Shown here: one piece after another, positions 19,513 to 28,643 of the stretch | How positions within the stretch are numbered: position 1 is the first letter of the stretch | Layout: every line of letters starts with the position of its first letter | NCBI RefSeq assembly: GCF_000242255.2 | Contig: NC_017033.1 | Coordinates: 186,001-250,000 of the forward strand | Direction: 5' to 3' | Length of the DNA: 64,000 nucleotides | From: Frateuria aurantia DSM 6220 | Lineage (GTDB): Bacteria; Pseudomonadota; Gammaproteobacteria; Xanthomonadales; Rhodanobacteraceae | Position numbers and translations under genes: made by a program | Notes under the pieces: generated by a model | Told to the model about the DNA's origin: nothing | What the model saw: the letters and a program-made list of their open reading frames with translations, nothing else | Databases searched by the model: none

Positions 19513-22167
19513 TCAGCCTTCCAGGATCCGGTTGACGATCTCGGCGAGATTGCGCGAGAGCTGCGGCCGGGCGGCCAGCTCCCGCAGCATGGCGTGGGCT
19601 GCCTCGCGACGTCCGGACTCCAGCCGCCGCCAGCCGTTGAGTGCCGTCGCCAGCCGGGCGGCGACCTGTGGATTGAGAGCATCCAGGACTTGCAGTTGGT
19701 GGCTGACAAAAGCATAGCCCTTGCCATCGGCACGGTGGAAGCCGCTGGCATTGGCGCGGGCGAAGATGCCCAGCAGTGACATCACCCGGTTCGGGTTCTT
19801 CAGACTGAAGGCCGGGTCAGCCGCCAAGGCTTCGATCCGGGCCAGAGCCGCGGCACCGGGCACCCGCGCCTGCACGGCAAACCATTTGTCCATGGCCAGA
19901 GCGTTGTCGGCATAGCGACGGCGATAATCGGCCAGTGCCGGACCGGCCTCGGCGGCCCCGGTATTCAGCAGCACGGTCAGGGCGGCCAGGCGGTCTGTCA
20001 TGGCGGGTGCGGTGGCGTACTGAGCCTGGGCCAGCGGAATCGCGACCTTGGCATCCAGCCGGCTCAGCAGTCCCAGCAGGACCTGCTTCAGACGGCGACG
20101 CAACTGGCTGGAGGCATCCAGCGCGGAGGTGCTCGCCGCGGCCAGGGCCTGGTAGCGAGCCAGCAGAGGTGGCAGGCCGATCCGGGCGGCGATCGCGTCG
20201 TTCAGCTGGTGCCGCAGATGATGGATGTGCTCCGGGTCGATATCGACCTGGCGCTCGGCGAGTTCGGTTTCGCTGGGCGGGCTCAGCAGTTCGGCCAGCA
20301 GGCCGGGATCGAGATCGGGCTGGGCGAACAGATCGGCCAAGGCTTCCGTCCAGGCCTGCAAGGCCGCGCTGGCGTCCTCTCCGCGATAAAGCCGGTCATA
20401 GGCCATCAGGGCCAGCTGCTGACCGGCCTCCCAGCGATTGAAGCCGTCCGGATCGTGGCGCAGCAGAATGGCCAGCTGGTCCGGTGCATAGTCCGCGTCC
20501 AGCACCACTGGCGCGGAAAAGCCGCGCAGCAGGGACGGGATCGGCGGTTGGCTCAGGCCGGTGAATTCGAAGCGCTGACGCTGGTCGGTGAGTTCCAGCA
20601 CGGTTTCGGTGCCAAGATCCTGCTCCGAATCGGCCAGCCGCAGGCGCTGGGCTTGGCCATCGGCGTTGAACAGCGAGAGGCGCACCGGAATCGGCAGGGC
20701 CTTCTTGTGCGGCTGATCTGGGGTGGGCGCCGTGGACTGGGCCAGCTCCAGCACGTATCGGCCGTTGGCGGGGTCGTAGTTGCCGCGGGCCTGCAGGCGA
20801 GGCGTGCCGGCCTGGCCGTACCAGGCCAGATAGGGGCTCAGGTCGATGCCGCTGGCCTCGCCGAGGGCGCCGACGAAATCCTCGATGGTGGCGGCGCGGC
20901 CGTCATTGCGCTCGAAGTAGAGGTCGGTGCCCTGACGGAAGGCCTGCGGCCCGACCCGGCCGGCCAGCATGCGGACCAGCTCGGCGCCCTTCTCGTAGAC
21001 GGTGGCGGTGTAGAAATTGTTGATCTCGCGATACTGGGCCGGTCGCACCGGATGCGACAGCGGGCCGGCATCCTCGCTGAACTGGGCGCGACGCAGGGTG
21101 GACACGTCCTGGATCCGTTTCAGCGAGGCCGAGTTCATGTCGGCGGAGAAGGACTGGTCGCGAAATACCGTGAAGCCTTCCTTCAGCGAGAGCTGGAACC
21201 AGTCGCGACAGGTGACGCGGTTGCCGCTCCAGTTGTGGAAGTACTCGTGGGCGACCACCGCCTCGACATGCAGGTATTCCTCGTCGGTGCTGGAGTCGGG
21301 GTCGGCCAGCAGGTATTTGGCGTTGAAAATGTTGAGACCCTTGTTCTCCATCGCGCCCATGTTGAAATCGTGGGTGGCCACCACATGGAATACGTCCAGA
21401 TCGTAGTTGCGGCCGTAGACCTGCTCGTCCCAGCGCATGCTGCGCACCAGCGCGTCCATGGCGTAGTCGCAGCGGTCGATCACGTCGGCTTCGGCCCAGA
21501 TGTGCAGCGCCACGTCGCGACCATCGGCCGTGCGGTAATCCTGGCTGATCCGTTCCAGTCGGCCAGCGACCAGGGCGAAAAGATAGCTGGGACGGGGGTA
21601 GGGATCGACGAAGCGGGCCCAGTGCCGGCCGTTTTCCAGTTCGCCGTGACCGGCCGGGTTGCCGCCGGCCAGCAGCACGGGAAAACGTTCGCGATCAGCC
21701 CGCAGCGTCACCGTGTAACGAGCCTGGACGTCGGGGCGATCGGGAAAGAAGGTGATGTGGCGAAAGCCTTCGGCTTCGCACTGGGTCAGCAGGAAGCCGG
21801 TCTCGCGGCGACCGGACAGGTACAGACCTTCCAGCGCGGTATTGGCGGCAGGCGCCAGCGCGACCCGGGTTTCCAGCACCTGGCCGTGACGCACGCCCTC
21901 GATCGTCAGCAGTTCGTGCTCGTGGCGGTAGCGGCCGGCCGGCAGCGGTTCGCCATCCAGCAGGATCTCCAGCAGTTCCAGGCCCTCGCCGTTGAAGCGC
22001 AGCGGCGCCTGCGGATCCGGCCCGGCCTGCAGCACCAGGCGCGCGCGGACTTCGCTGCGCTCGATCGCCAGATCGAATTCCAGATCGACGTCGCTCACGC
22101 TCCAGGCGGGCGGTTGGTAGTCGGCAAGACGGATGAGTGGGGCGGGCATGCCGGCGGGCTTGTTCAT
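19513..22167 (-). CDS. pepN: Aminopeptidase N (M1 zinc metallopeptidase)
   Basis: A cytoplasmic broad-specificity aminopeptidase of 884 residues, full length for the gammaproteobacterial PepN type. It shows the exopeptidase motif GAMEN near residue 270, the zinc motif HEYFHNWSGNR near 305 with the second Glu in LKEGFTVFRDQ, and the C-terminal helical domains (LPPLLARYQALAAAS, PNRVMSLLGIFARANASGFH). Start at MNKPAGMPAPL; an alternative ATG lies six codons in. It is divergent from the aldose epimerase gene with a 79-nt gap. Confidence 0.96.
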   Translation of the reverse strand: MNKPAGMPAPLIRLADYQPPAWSVSDVDLEFDLAIERSEVRARLVLQAGPDPQAPLRFNGEGLELLEILLDGEPLPAGRYRHEHELLTIEGVRHGQVLETRVALAPAANTALEGLYLSGRRETGFLLTQCEAEGFRHITFFPDRPDVQARYTVTLRADRERFPVLLAGGNPAGHGELENGRHWARFVDPYPRPSYLFALVAGRLERISQDYRTADGRDVALHIWAEADVIDRCDYAMDALVRSMRWDEQVYGRNYDLDVFHVVATHDFNMGAMENKGLNIFNAKYLLADPDSSTDEEYLHVEAVVAHEYFHNWSGNRVTCRDWFQLSLKEGFTVFRDQSFSADMNSASLKRIQDVSTLRRAQFSEDAGPLSHPVRPAQYREINNFYTATVYEKGAELVRMLAGRVGPQAFRQGTDLYFERNDGRAATIEDFVGALGEASGIDLSPYLAWYGQAGTPRLQARGNYDPANGRYVLELAQSTAPTPDQPHKKALPIPVRLSLFNADGQAQRLRLADSEQDLGTETVLELTDQRQRFEFTGLSQPPIPSLLRGFSAPVVLDADYAPDQLAILLRHDPDGFNRWEAGQQLALMAYDRLYRGEDASAALQAWTEALADLFAQPDLDPGLLAELLSPPSETELAERQVDIDPEHIHHLRHQLNDAIAARIGLPPLLARYQALAAASTSALDASSQLRRRLKQVLLGLLSRLDAKVAIPLAQAQYATAPAMTDRLAALTVLLNTGAAEAGPALADYRRRYADNALAMDKWFAVQARVPGAAALARIEALAADPAFSLKNPNRVMSLLGIFARANASGFHRADGKGYAFVSHQLQVLDALNPQVAARLATALNGWRRLESGRREAAHAMLRELAARPQLSRNLAEIVNRILEG

Positions 22168-22246
22168 GCGCAGAAACCGTTTGGATGATTAACCTGTAGA
22201 GGCCCGCAGGCTACCATGGATGCCTGACGGCCTCGGAGTTCGATAC

Positions 22247-23236
22247 ATGACGCGATTTTCATCAGTTCAGGACGGATGGGGGAGCTATCCTCTGGTGCAG
22301 TTGCTTGATCATGCGAGTGGTCGCCAGCTGAAGGTGGCCTTGCATGGGGCGACCTTGCTCAGCCTGACCGGCAGCGACGGCTTCGAGCTGGCCGATGCCT
22401 ATCGCGACGCCGACGAGCTGCAGCGCCGGCCCAGCTCCCGGTTCGCGGCGATGGCACCCTTCGCCAACCGCATTGCCGATGCCCGCTATGACTGGGACGG
22501 TGTGGAGCAGGACATGGCGCCCGGTCTGGCCGGCGCCGACCGCGTCGCCCGCCATGGCTTTCTGCGCAGCACCGATTACGAACTGGTCGAGACGGCCGCG
22601 GACGATCAGTCGGCCTGGCTGCTGTTGCGCAGTCAGGTGATCCGGCCGGGGGTGTTCGCCGGTTATCCTCACGCAGTGGATATCGAGATCCGGTTCACGC
22701 TGGACCCGGCCGGATTGACCGTGGATGCCGGCATGCGCAATGTGGGCGAGACATCGGCACCCTGCTTTTTCGGCTGGCATCCGTATTTCCGGGTCGGCGG
22801 CACGCCGGTGGACAGCTGGCTGCTGCAGGTGCCGGCCGAGACGCTGATCAAGGTCGATGCCGACAATATCCCCTTGCCCGGCGAACAGGCCCTGGTGCCG
22901 GTGGCCTCGCGACCAGAGCTGGATTTCCGCCAGGCCCATGCCGTCGGACCGGTGCATATCGATCAGGGATATACCGGCCTGCAGGCCGATGCCGACGGCC
23001 GGATCCGCAGCCGGCTGCGGGACCCGGCATCCGGTCGCGAGCTGGTGGTGTGGCAGGAGGCTGGCATCATGCTGGTGTTTACCGCCGATACCGTGGCTCG
23101 TGATGTCCGCCGTTCGGTGGCGCTGGAGCCGATGGAAAGCCTGGCCAATGCTTTCAACCGCGCGGATTGCGCCGGGACAGTGCGGCTGGAGTCCGGTGCC
23201 GATCGGCATTTCGTGTTCGGGGTGGAGCTGCCCTGA
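22247..23236 (+). CDS. Aldose 1-epimerase family protein
   Basis: A predicted mutarotase, 329 residues, interconverting alpha and beta anomers of sugars. It contains the beta-supersandwich fold motifs: FAAMAPFANRIADARYDWDG with the substrate-binding NR, RHGFLRSTDY with a catalytic-type His, FFGWHPYFRVGG with the second conserved His, and the distal ALEPMESLANAFNR, where a catalytic Glu is expected. CGGAG lies 9 nt before the ATG. Its stop codon shares one base with the tag start (TGATG), so the two are probably translationally coupled. Substrate specificity is not evident. Confidence 0.88.
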   Translation: MTRFSSVQDGWGSYPLVQLLDHASGRQLKVALHGATLLSLTGSDGFELADAYRDADELQRRPSSRFAAMAPFANRIADARYDWDGVEQDMAPGLAGADRVARHGFLRSTDYELVETAADDQSAWLLLRSQVIRPGVFAGYPHAVDIEIRFTLDPAGLTVDAGMRNVGETSAPCFFGWHPYFRVGGTPVDSWLLQVPAETLIKVDADNIPLPGEQALVPVASRPELDFRQAHAVGPVHIDQGYTGLQADADGRIRSRLRDPASGRELVVWQEAGIMLVFTADTVARDVRRSVALEPMESLANAFNRADCAGTVRLESGADRHFVFGVELP

Positions 23237-23847
23237 TGGAGATGCCGGCCGGGGCGACGGATGCTGTCGTGCGCTGCCACTGGGCTCGCGACGATGCCTT
23301 GTTGCAGCGCTACCATGACGCGGAGTGGGGTCGGCCGCTGCATGATGACCGTGATCTGTTCGAATGCCTGATCCTGGAAGGAGCCCAGGCCGGACTGTCC
23401 TGGCGCACCGTGCTGGTTCGCCGCGAGCACTACCGCCGTGCCTTCCATGATTTCGATATCGACCGGGTCGCGGCGATGAGCGATGCCGAACTGGCGCATT
23501 GCCTGCTTGATCCCGGGCTGATCCGGCACCGCCTGAAGATCGAGGCGACCCGTCGCAATGCGCGGGCGGCGCAGACCCTGATTGCGACCCATGGCAGCCT
23601 GGACCGGTTTTTCTGGTCATTCGTGGGCGGCCGGTCCATCGATCAGCCCTGGTCGCATGCCGCTGAAGTACCGGCCCGTACGCCTCTTTCCGATCAGCTG
23701 AGCAAGGCACTGAAGCGTGCCGGCTTCGGTTTTGTCGGCAGCACGATCTGCTATGCCTTTATGCAGGCGGTCGGCATGGTCAATGACCATCTGCAGGATT
23801 GCGTGTGTCGTCAGGTGCAGGGGCCTCCGCCAGGGAGCGCGCCATGA
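23236..23847 (+). CDS. tag: DNA-3-methyladenine glycosylase I
   Basis: A base-excision enzyme that removes 3-methyladenine from alkylated DNA. At 203 residues it closely follows E. coli Tag: [32 protein letters not shown] with the base-pocket Glu and Trp, [25 protein letters not shown] and [20 protein letters not shown]. The zinc ligands are the early Cys and a late His/Cys pair in NDHLQDCVC. It overlaps its neighbours at both ends (TGATG with the epimerase gene, ATGA with the macrodomain gene), indicating an operon. Confidence 0.96.
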   Translation: MEMPAGATDAVVRCHWARDDALLQRYHDAEWGRPLHDDRDLFECLILEGAQAGLSWRTVLVRREHYRRAFHDFDIDRVAAMSDAELAHCLLDPGLIRHRLKIEATRRNARAAQTLIATHGSLDRFFWSFVGGRSIDQPWSHAAEVPARTPLSDQLSKALKRAGFGFVGSTICYAFMQAVGMVNDHLQDCVCRQVQGPPPGSAP

Positions 23848-24356
23848 CCGGCGCGACGCTGAGCTGCGAGCTGGCCGATATCACCTGCTTGCGGGTGGGG
23901 GCCGTCGTCAATGCGGCCAACAGCGCACTGCTGGGCGGTGGCGGTGTCGATGGCGCGATCCACCGTGCCGCGGGGCCCGAGCTGCTCGAGGCCTGCCGCG
24001 CCCTGCGGGGCTGTCCGGTCGGCGAGGCCAGGCTCACTCCGGGCTTTGCCTTGCCGGCCGCCTGGATCATCCATACCGTGGGCCCGGTGTGGCAAGGTGG
24101 CCATCGTGACGAGGCCGAGCTGCTGGCGGCTTGTTATCGGCACTGCCTGCAGCTGGCTGGCCGGCACGGTATCCACAGTCTGGCTTTTCCCGCGATCAGT
24201 ACCGGCGTGTATGGCTATCCGCGTGAAGCGGCGGCGCGGATCGCCGTCGGTACGGTCCAGACCTGCCTTGCCTCTGTTCCGGCGGTGCGGCAGGTTATCT
24301 TCTGCTGTTTCTCCGAGGCCGATCTGGCGATATATCGGGAACTGCTTGCGGTCTGA
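23844..24356 (+). CDS. Macrodomain protein, YmdB-like O-acetyl-ADP-ribose deacetylase
   Basis: A 170-residue single macrodomain, likely hydrolysing O-acetyl-ADP-ribose or removing mono-ADP-ribose from targets. It shows the ADP-ribose pocket motifs [20 protein letters not shown] with the conserved Asn/Asp, [22 protein letters not shown], and the phosphate loop [11 protein letters not shown]. The start overlaps the tag stop (ATGA), with AGGGAG upstream. The tight link to a DNA-alkylation repair gene hints at ADP-ribose chemistry in DNA damage, but that is inference only. Confidence 0.93.
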   Translation: MTGATLSCELADITCLRVGAVVNAANSALLGGGGVDGAIHRAAGPELLEACRALRGCPVGEARLTPGFALPAAWIIHTVGPVWQGGHRDEAELLAACYRHCLQLAGRHGIHSLAFPAISTGVYGYPREAAARIAVGTVQTCLASVPAVRQVIFCCFSEADLAIYRELLAV

Positions 24357-24588
24357 TGGTGGCTGACAGCGCGGCTGTCCATCGGGTCCATGGCGATCTC
24401 GATGACTGGCCTGGCCCATGCTGCACTGCATCAATACAGCAGGCTGAACAGCTGGAAGTCTCGCCGGCTGAACGCGGAAGCCGTGATCGTGGCGATCAGA
24501 CAGGTGGTGCATATGGTCGCAGTCCTACATGGATCGTTCCAAATCATTAATCTCGGCAGACCCAGTATCCCGCTGCAAAGGAATCACG

Positions 24589-26097
24589 GTGTCGGTCGCA
24601 CGTCCTGTTCTGGCAATACCCTCTCATCTCGATCGTTCACAGCTGCTGGATCGCGCGCGACAGCGCCTGCCGCAGGCCTTTGATGCCGACGGCCATCTGC
24701 TGGCACCGATTCTGGGGCAGTGGCAGTCATCCGGTCATTGGAGTCCGGCCTGCTCGCCGATCGATGGGCAGGTCTGGGCCGAGCTGCCCCAGCTGACGGC
24801 GGAGCAGGCGATCGAGGCCGTGCAATGCACCGCGCAGGCCTATCCGGCCTGGGCCGGCCTGAGTCTGGAAGCACGGACGGCACAGGTCGGCACTGCCCTG
24901 CAGAAGCTGCGCGAGGAGCGCGATCTGCTGGCAGGCCTGCTGGCCTGGGATATCGGCAAGACCTGGCGTACCGCCGGCAGTGATGTGGATCGCTGCATCG
25001 AAGGGGTGGAGTGGTACCTGCAAGGCATCGACGAGATGCTGGCAGGCCGGCAACCGATCGGACTGGTATCGAATATCGCCTCCTGGAACTACCCGTTCTC
25101 GGTACTGCTGACCAATGTGCTGGTGCAGGCATTGGCCGGCAACAGCGTGGTGGCCAAGATTCCGGGTCAGGGCGGCGGCGTGTCGCTGACCATCGCTTTC
25201 GGTCTGTTGTTCGAAGCCGGTCTGCCGGTCAGTCTGATCGGTGGTGCCGGGCGCGCGCTGTCGCCGGCGCTGGTGGCCCATGCCGACATTGCCGGCATGG
25301 CCTTTGTGGGCGGCCGTCGCAACGGGCGTGCCGTCGGCGAGCAGCTGAAGGGCAGCGGCAAGGCATATGCGCTGGAGATGGAAGGTATCAATGCCTATGC
25401 CATTACCGGTTTCAGCCAATGGCCGCTGCTGCGCAAGCAGATCCGCGCCGGCTTCGACTACGGCAAGCAGCGCTGCACGGCTTACACCCGCTGGGTGGTC
25501 GAGCGCAGCCTGCTCGAGAAGTTCGTGCAGACCTGGCGGGAGGCCGTGGCCGATCTGCGTGTCGGCCACCCCTTCCAGGGGGAGTCCATTGATTTCGGTC
25601 CCTTGATTTCGGCCGCCAAAGTGTCCGAACTGAAGCTTCGCATCGATGAGGCCGTCAGTCGCGGTGCCCGCGTGCTGTACAGCGGCGAACTGGTCGATGA
25701 CAGTTTCGGGACCGGTCAGGATCGCTCCGCGTATCTCGCCCCGCAACTGGTCATTGGTGCGCCGGCCGACAGCGAACTGTATCGCAACGAGCCGTTCGGT
25801 CCGGTTGACCTGGTGGTACCCGTCGATTCCGTCGACGAGCTGGTGGCCGAGGCCAATGCCTCCGGCGGCGCCTTGGTCGCCGCCGTGGGCTGTGATGACC
25901 TTGAGCAGGCGAAAGCCCTGGCCGGCCGGATCCAGGCCTACAAGGTCGGTATCAACGCCCTGCGTTCGCGCGGCGATCGTGATGAGTCTTTCGGTGGCCT
26001 GGGCGAGTCCTGGGAAGGTGCCTTCGTCGGCGGTCGCAATCTGGTGCTGGCCTTCACCGCGGGCGAGGAAGCGGCCCCCGGCCGCTGGCCGAAGTAA
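24589..26097 (+). CDS. Aldehyde dehydrogenase family protein
   Basis: An NAD(P)-dependent aldehyde oxidation enzyme, 502 residues, cytoplasmic. Visible are the cofactor domain (SNIASWNYPFSVLLTNVLVQ, LAGNSVVAKIPGQGGG), AFVGGRRNGRAVGE, the position of the general base Glu in LEMEGINAYAI (usual form LELGGK), the catalytic Cys in YGKQRCTAYTR, and the C-terminal EPFGPVDLVVPVDS. A GTG start is chosen because AAAGGA lies about 8 nt upstream and the family N-terminus fits; an in-frame ATG at 24529 lacks a ribosome site. The preceding 232 nt hold no gene. The departures from the usual Gly-Gly motif suggest a less common subfamily; the substrate is unknown. Confidence 0.88.
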   Translation: MSVARPVLAIPSHLDRSQLLDRARQRLPQAFDADGHLLAPILGQWQSSGHWSPACSPIDGQVWAELPQLTAEQAIEAVQCTAQAYPAWAGLSLEARTAQVGTALQKLREERDLLAGLLAWDIGKTWRTAGSDVDRCIEGVEWYLQGIDEMLAGRQPIGLVSNIASWNYPFSVLLTNVLVQALAGNSVVAKIPGQGGGVSLTIAFGLLFEAGLPVSLIGGAGRALSPALVAHADIAGMAFVGGRRNGRAVGEQLKGSGKAYALEMEGINAYAITGFSQWPLLRKQIRAGFDYGKQRCTAYTRWVVERSLLEKFVQTWREAVADLRVGHPFQGESIDFGPLISAAKVSELKLRIDEAVSRGARVLYSGELVDDSFGTGQDRSAYLAPQLVIGAPADSELYRNEPFGPVDLVVPVDSVDELVAEANASGGALVAAVGCDDLEQAKALAGRIQAYKVGINALRSRGDRDESFGGLGESWEGAFVGGRNLVLAFTAGEEAAPGRWPK

Positions 26098-26103
26098 ACC
26101 AGT

Positions 26104-26139
26104 CGGCAGGGCGGCACCGTCAACGGTGCCGCCCTGCCG
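26104..26139. terminator. 17-bp hairpin between convergent aldehyde dehydrogenase and bioC genes
   Basis: CGGCAGGGCGGCACCGT and its exact complement are separated by only CA. It sits 7 nt after one stop and 8 nt before the other, so it can act in both directions. Neither side has a long U-tract. Confidence 0.75.
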
Positions 26140-26146
26140 CGTCAGT

Positions 26147-27031
26147 TCAGCGGCGCATGCGGCTGCCGCGCAGCTGGTCGGCGGGGAAGCTGGCCAGTTC
26201 GCCAGTCCCGCCGTCGCGCCGGGCCTGGCCCGGCGGCGGGCCCCAGGCATGGGCGGTGATCACTTCCCAGCTGGCGGGTATCCGCCCATCCTGCCTGAAG
26301 CGTTCATAGGCTTCGAGCATGCGCTGGTAATGGCGCCGGCCGGTCATGCCGCGCGGGCGGGCCTGGTCGGCATGGTTGGCGCCCAGGCCCTTGAGTTCCA
26401 GCAACAGCTCGCGTGGCTGCTCATAGGTCAGGGTATATCGGTCAACGTCCAGGACCGGATCCCGCAGGCCGGCATGGAGCATCGCATCGCCGACATCGTG
26501 CATGTCCAGAAAGCGGCTGACGTGCGACTGGCCATCGGCTTCGGCCCAGGCCGAACGCAATTCGTGCAAGGTGTCCGGCCCCAGGGTCGAGAACACAAGC
26601 AGGCCGCCGGGCTTCAGCACACGGGTGCATTCGCCGAACAGCCGGGGCAGATCGTCAATCCACTGGAAGCACAGATTGGAGTGCAGCACATCCACGCTGT
26701 GGTCGCTCAGCGGCAGGGCGGTGGCATCGCCGACGACACGACGGAAGGGGCGCAGCCAGTGGCGGTTGCGCCTGGCGGCCTGCAGCATCGGCAGGGCATG
26801 GTCCAGCGCCACCACCTCGGCTTTGGGCCAGCGCTGTTTCAGGCGGGCGGTGCCGCGACCGGTGCCTGCGCCGATGTCGATGACACGGAAAGGTGTCTCT
26901 AGATAGAAGTCCAGACGTTCGATCAGTGATGACTGCACCTCGATCTGCAGGGCGTCATGCCGCTCGTAGCTGCTCGCCGCTCTTGAGAAGTTGCGGCGGA
27001 CTTGTCGGCGGTCGAAATGATAGTCAGACAT
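26147..27031 (-). CDS. bioC: Malonyl-ACP O-methyltransferase BioC
   Basis: Starts biotin synthesis by methylating malonyl-ACP so that it can enter fatty acid elongation. At 294 residues it has the SAM-binding motif FRVIDIGAGTGRGTARL, the acidic loop VVALDHALPMLQAAR, and BioC-typical LHSNLCFQWIDDLPRLFGECTRVLKPGGLLVFSTLGPDTLHELR and LKGLGANH segments. It overlaps bioH by 8 nt and is the last gene of the biotin cluster. The 17-bp hairpin lies directly behind it. Confidence 0.95.
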   Translation of the reverse strand: MSDYHFDRRQVRRNFSRAASSYERHDALQIEVQSSLIERLDFYLETPFRVIDIGAGTGRGTARLKQRWPKAEVVALDHALPMLQAARRNRHWLRPFRRVVGDATALPLSDHSVDVLHSNLCFQWIDDLPRLFGECTRVLKPGGLLVFSTLGPDTLHELRSAWAEADGQSHVSRFLDMHDVGDAMLHAGLRDPVLDVDRYTLTYEQPRELLLELKGLGANHADQARPRGMTGRRHYQRMLEAYERFRQDGRIPASWEVITAHAWGPPPGQARRDGGTGELASFPADQLRGSRMRR

Positions 27032-27815
27032 GCGCGGATTCCGTGCCGGTGCTGCCGGGGAAGTGGCGGGCGATCACCTCGGCCAGCTCGCCGGCATGGC
27101 CGATAAAGGGCGCGTGGCCGGCATGATCCATTTGCACGTAGTCCATGCCGGCCACGGTGGCGGCGGTCCGCAGCTGGGCCGGATGCACGACGCGGTCACG
27201 TCGGCCGCCGATCCATGCGCCTGGCAGCTGCAGTTGCTTCAGCTCGGCGCGCAGGTCGGCCTGCTCCAGGATCGACAGTCCTTGCTGCAATGCCTCCAGC
27301 CGCGGCTCGCCGCGGGCGAAGGCTTCGCGGCGCAAGGTCCGCAGCTCGGCCTTGGGATCGCTGCTGCCCAAGGCCTCCAGTGAAAGAAAACGGTCGATGG
27401 TGCCGTGGTAGTCCTGTTGCAGACTGGTCGCCAGCGCTTGCAGCTGCGCCGGATCGCTGCCATGGGGCCAGTCTTCGGCCCGCAGGAAGCGCGGGGTGGC
27501 GCACAGCATGAACAGGCCGAGGATTTGCCGGCGGTGACGCAGGGCGGCTTGCATCGCGACCAGCCCGCCCAGCGACCAGCCCATCCACCAGGCCGGCGGG
27601 ACCCTGGCCGCGATCGCATCGGCACAGACCTGCGGATCCAGGGACAGCGTGCTGTCAGCGGAATGGCCATGCCCCGGCAGATCGACCAGATACAGGGTGC
27701 ACCGGTCTTCCATCGCTTCGATCAGGGGTTCGAAAATACCGGAATGCATGGCCCAGCCATGGATCCAGACCATGGGCACCGGCCCGCGGCCCCGGGTATC
27801 GATGGCCAGCTTCAT
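27024..27815 (-). CDS. bioH: Pimeloyl-ACP methyl ester carboxylesterase BioH
   Basis: Demethylates pimeloyl-ACP methyl ester, closing the BioC-BioH pathway. A 263-residue alpha/beta hydrolase: oxyanion region WIHGWAMHSG, nucleophile elbow GWSLGG with Ser81, catalytic Asp207 in GGRRDRVV and His234 in DHAGHAPFI. Its ATG overlaps the trhO stop (ATGA) and its 3' end overlaps bioC, so the three genes are almost certainly co-translated. The N-terminal signature differs a little from E. coli (WAM instead of WGL). Confidence 0.94.
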   Translation of the reverse strand: MKLAIDTRGRGPVPMVWIHGWAMHSGIFEPLIEAMEDRCTLYLVDLPGHGHSADSTLSLDPQVCADAIAARVPPAWWMGWSLGGLVAMQAALRHRRQILGLFMLCATPRFLRAEDWPHGSDPAQLQALATSLQQDYHGTIDRFLSLEALGSSDPKAELRTLRREAFARGEPRLEALQQGLSILEQADLRAELKQLQLPGAWIGGRRDRVVHPAQLRTAATVAGMDYVQMDHAGHAPFIGHAGELAEVIARHFPGSTGTESAHV

Positions 27816-28561
27816 GAGGGCTCTGCCGGCAGGGGAGCCGGTTTCAGGCCGGCATCCAGAGCACCGCGCTCGTCGAAGACGAAGCAGTTGCCCTCCCAGC
27901 CATCTGCATCGGTATATTCCAGATAGCGCAGAATGCCGCCTTCCAGCTGGTAGACATGCTCCATACCCAGCTCCTGCATGTGCAGGGCGGCCTTTTCGCA
28001 GCGGATGCCACCAGTGCAGTAGGACACCACGGTCCGCTCGCGAAACCGTTCCCGGTCGGCGGCGATGGCATCGGGGAAGCCGGTGAAACTGGTCAGTCCG
28101 TAGTCCACCGCATCGCTGAACTTGCCGCAGGCGATCTCGTAGTCGTTGCGGGTGTCCAGCATTACCACTTCGCGACCCTCGTCGTCCCGGCCCTGCTGCA
28201 GCCAGCGCTGCAGGGTTTCGGGGCTGACCGACGGAGCCCGCCCGCCTTCCGGACGGATCTGCGGATGACGCATGGTGATGATCTCCTTCTTCAGACGGAT
28301 CCGCAGCTTGCCGAAGGGGGCGGTGTCGGAAATCGATTCCTTGGGGTCCAGATCGGCCAGCTTCGGATCGCGGCGCAGCCAGGCGACGATGGCGTCGATC
28401 GCGGCGCGTTCACCGGCCAGAAAGATATTGATGCCTTCCGGTGCCAGCAGGACGGTGCCTTTCAGCTGCAGGGCCTCGCAGCGCTCGCGCAGCGCTTGCT
28501 GGCGTTGTTCCAACGCATCCAGGGCAATGAATTTGTAGGCGGAGATATTGACGACGGACAT
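27812..28561 (-). CDS. trhO: tRNA uridine(34) hydroxylase (rhodanese-like, UPF0176)
   Basis: Prephenate-independent hydroxylation of U34 towards ho5U in tRNA. The product is 249 residues. An N-terminal acylphosphatase-like domain (VNISAYKFIALD, LLAPEGINIFLAGE) is followed by a rhodanese domain with VVMLDTRNDYEIACGKF and the active-site loop SYCTGGIRCEKAA; the C-terminus is acidic. The start MSVVN at 28561 is preferred on family length, with an ATG two codons earlier at 28567; no ribosome site is clear for either. Its stop overlaps the bioH start (ATGA), which ties a tRNA-modification enzyme into the biotin gene string. Confidence 0.9.
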   Translation of the reverse strand: MSVVNISAYKFIALDALEQRQQALRERCEALQLKGTVLLAPEGINIFLAGERAAIDAIVAWLRRDPKLADLDPKESISDTAPFGKLRIRLKKEIITMRHPQIRPEGGRAPSVSPETLQRWLQQGRDDEGREVVMLDTRNDYEIACGKFSDAVDYGLTSFTGFPDAIAADRERFRERTVVSYCTGGIRCEKAALHMQELGMEHVYQLEGGILRYLEYTDADGWEGNCFVFDERGALDAGLKPAPLPAEPS

Positions 28562-28643
28562 AGGCATGGCAAGGGGATTCGACCCTTTCATTATAGTGGG
28601 GCCTGCGGGTGCGACGTGGCCGGCATCGGTCGCTTGCGGGGAT

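Noticed and set aside
17452-19779. A 775-codon plus-strand open frame across mnmG
   Set aside because: Antisense shadow with no recognisable motifs.
24356-24550. A 64-codon frame between the macrodomain and aldehyde dehydrogenase genes
   Set aside because: No ribosome site or recognisable feature; likely non-coding spacer.
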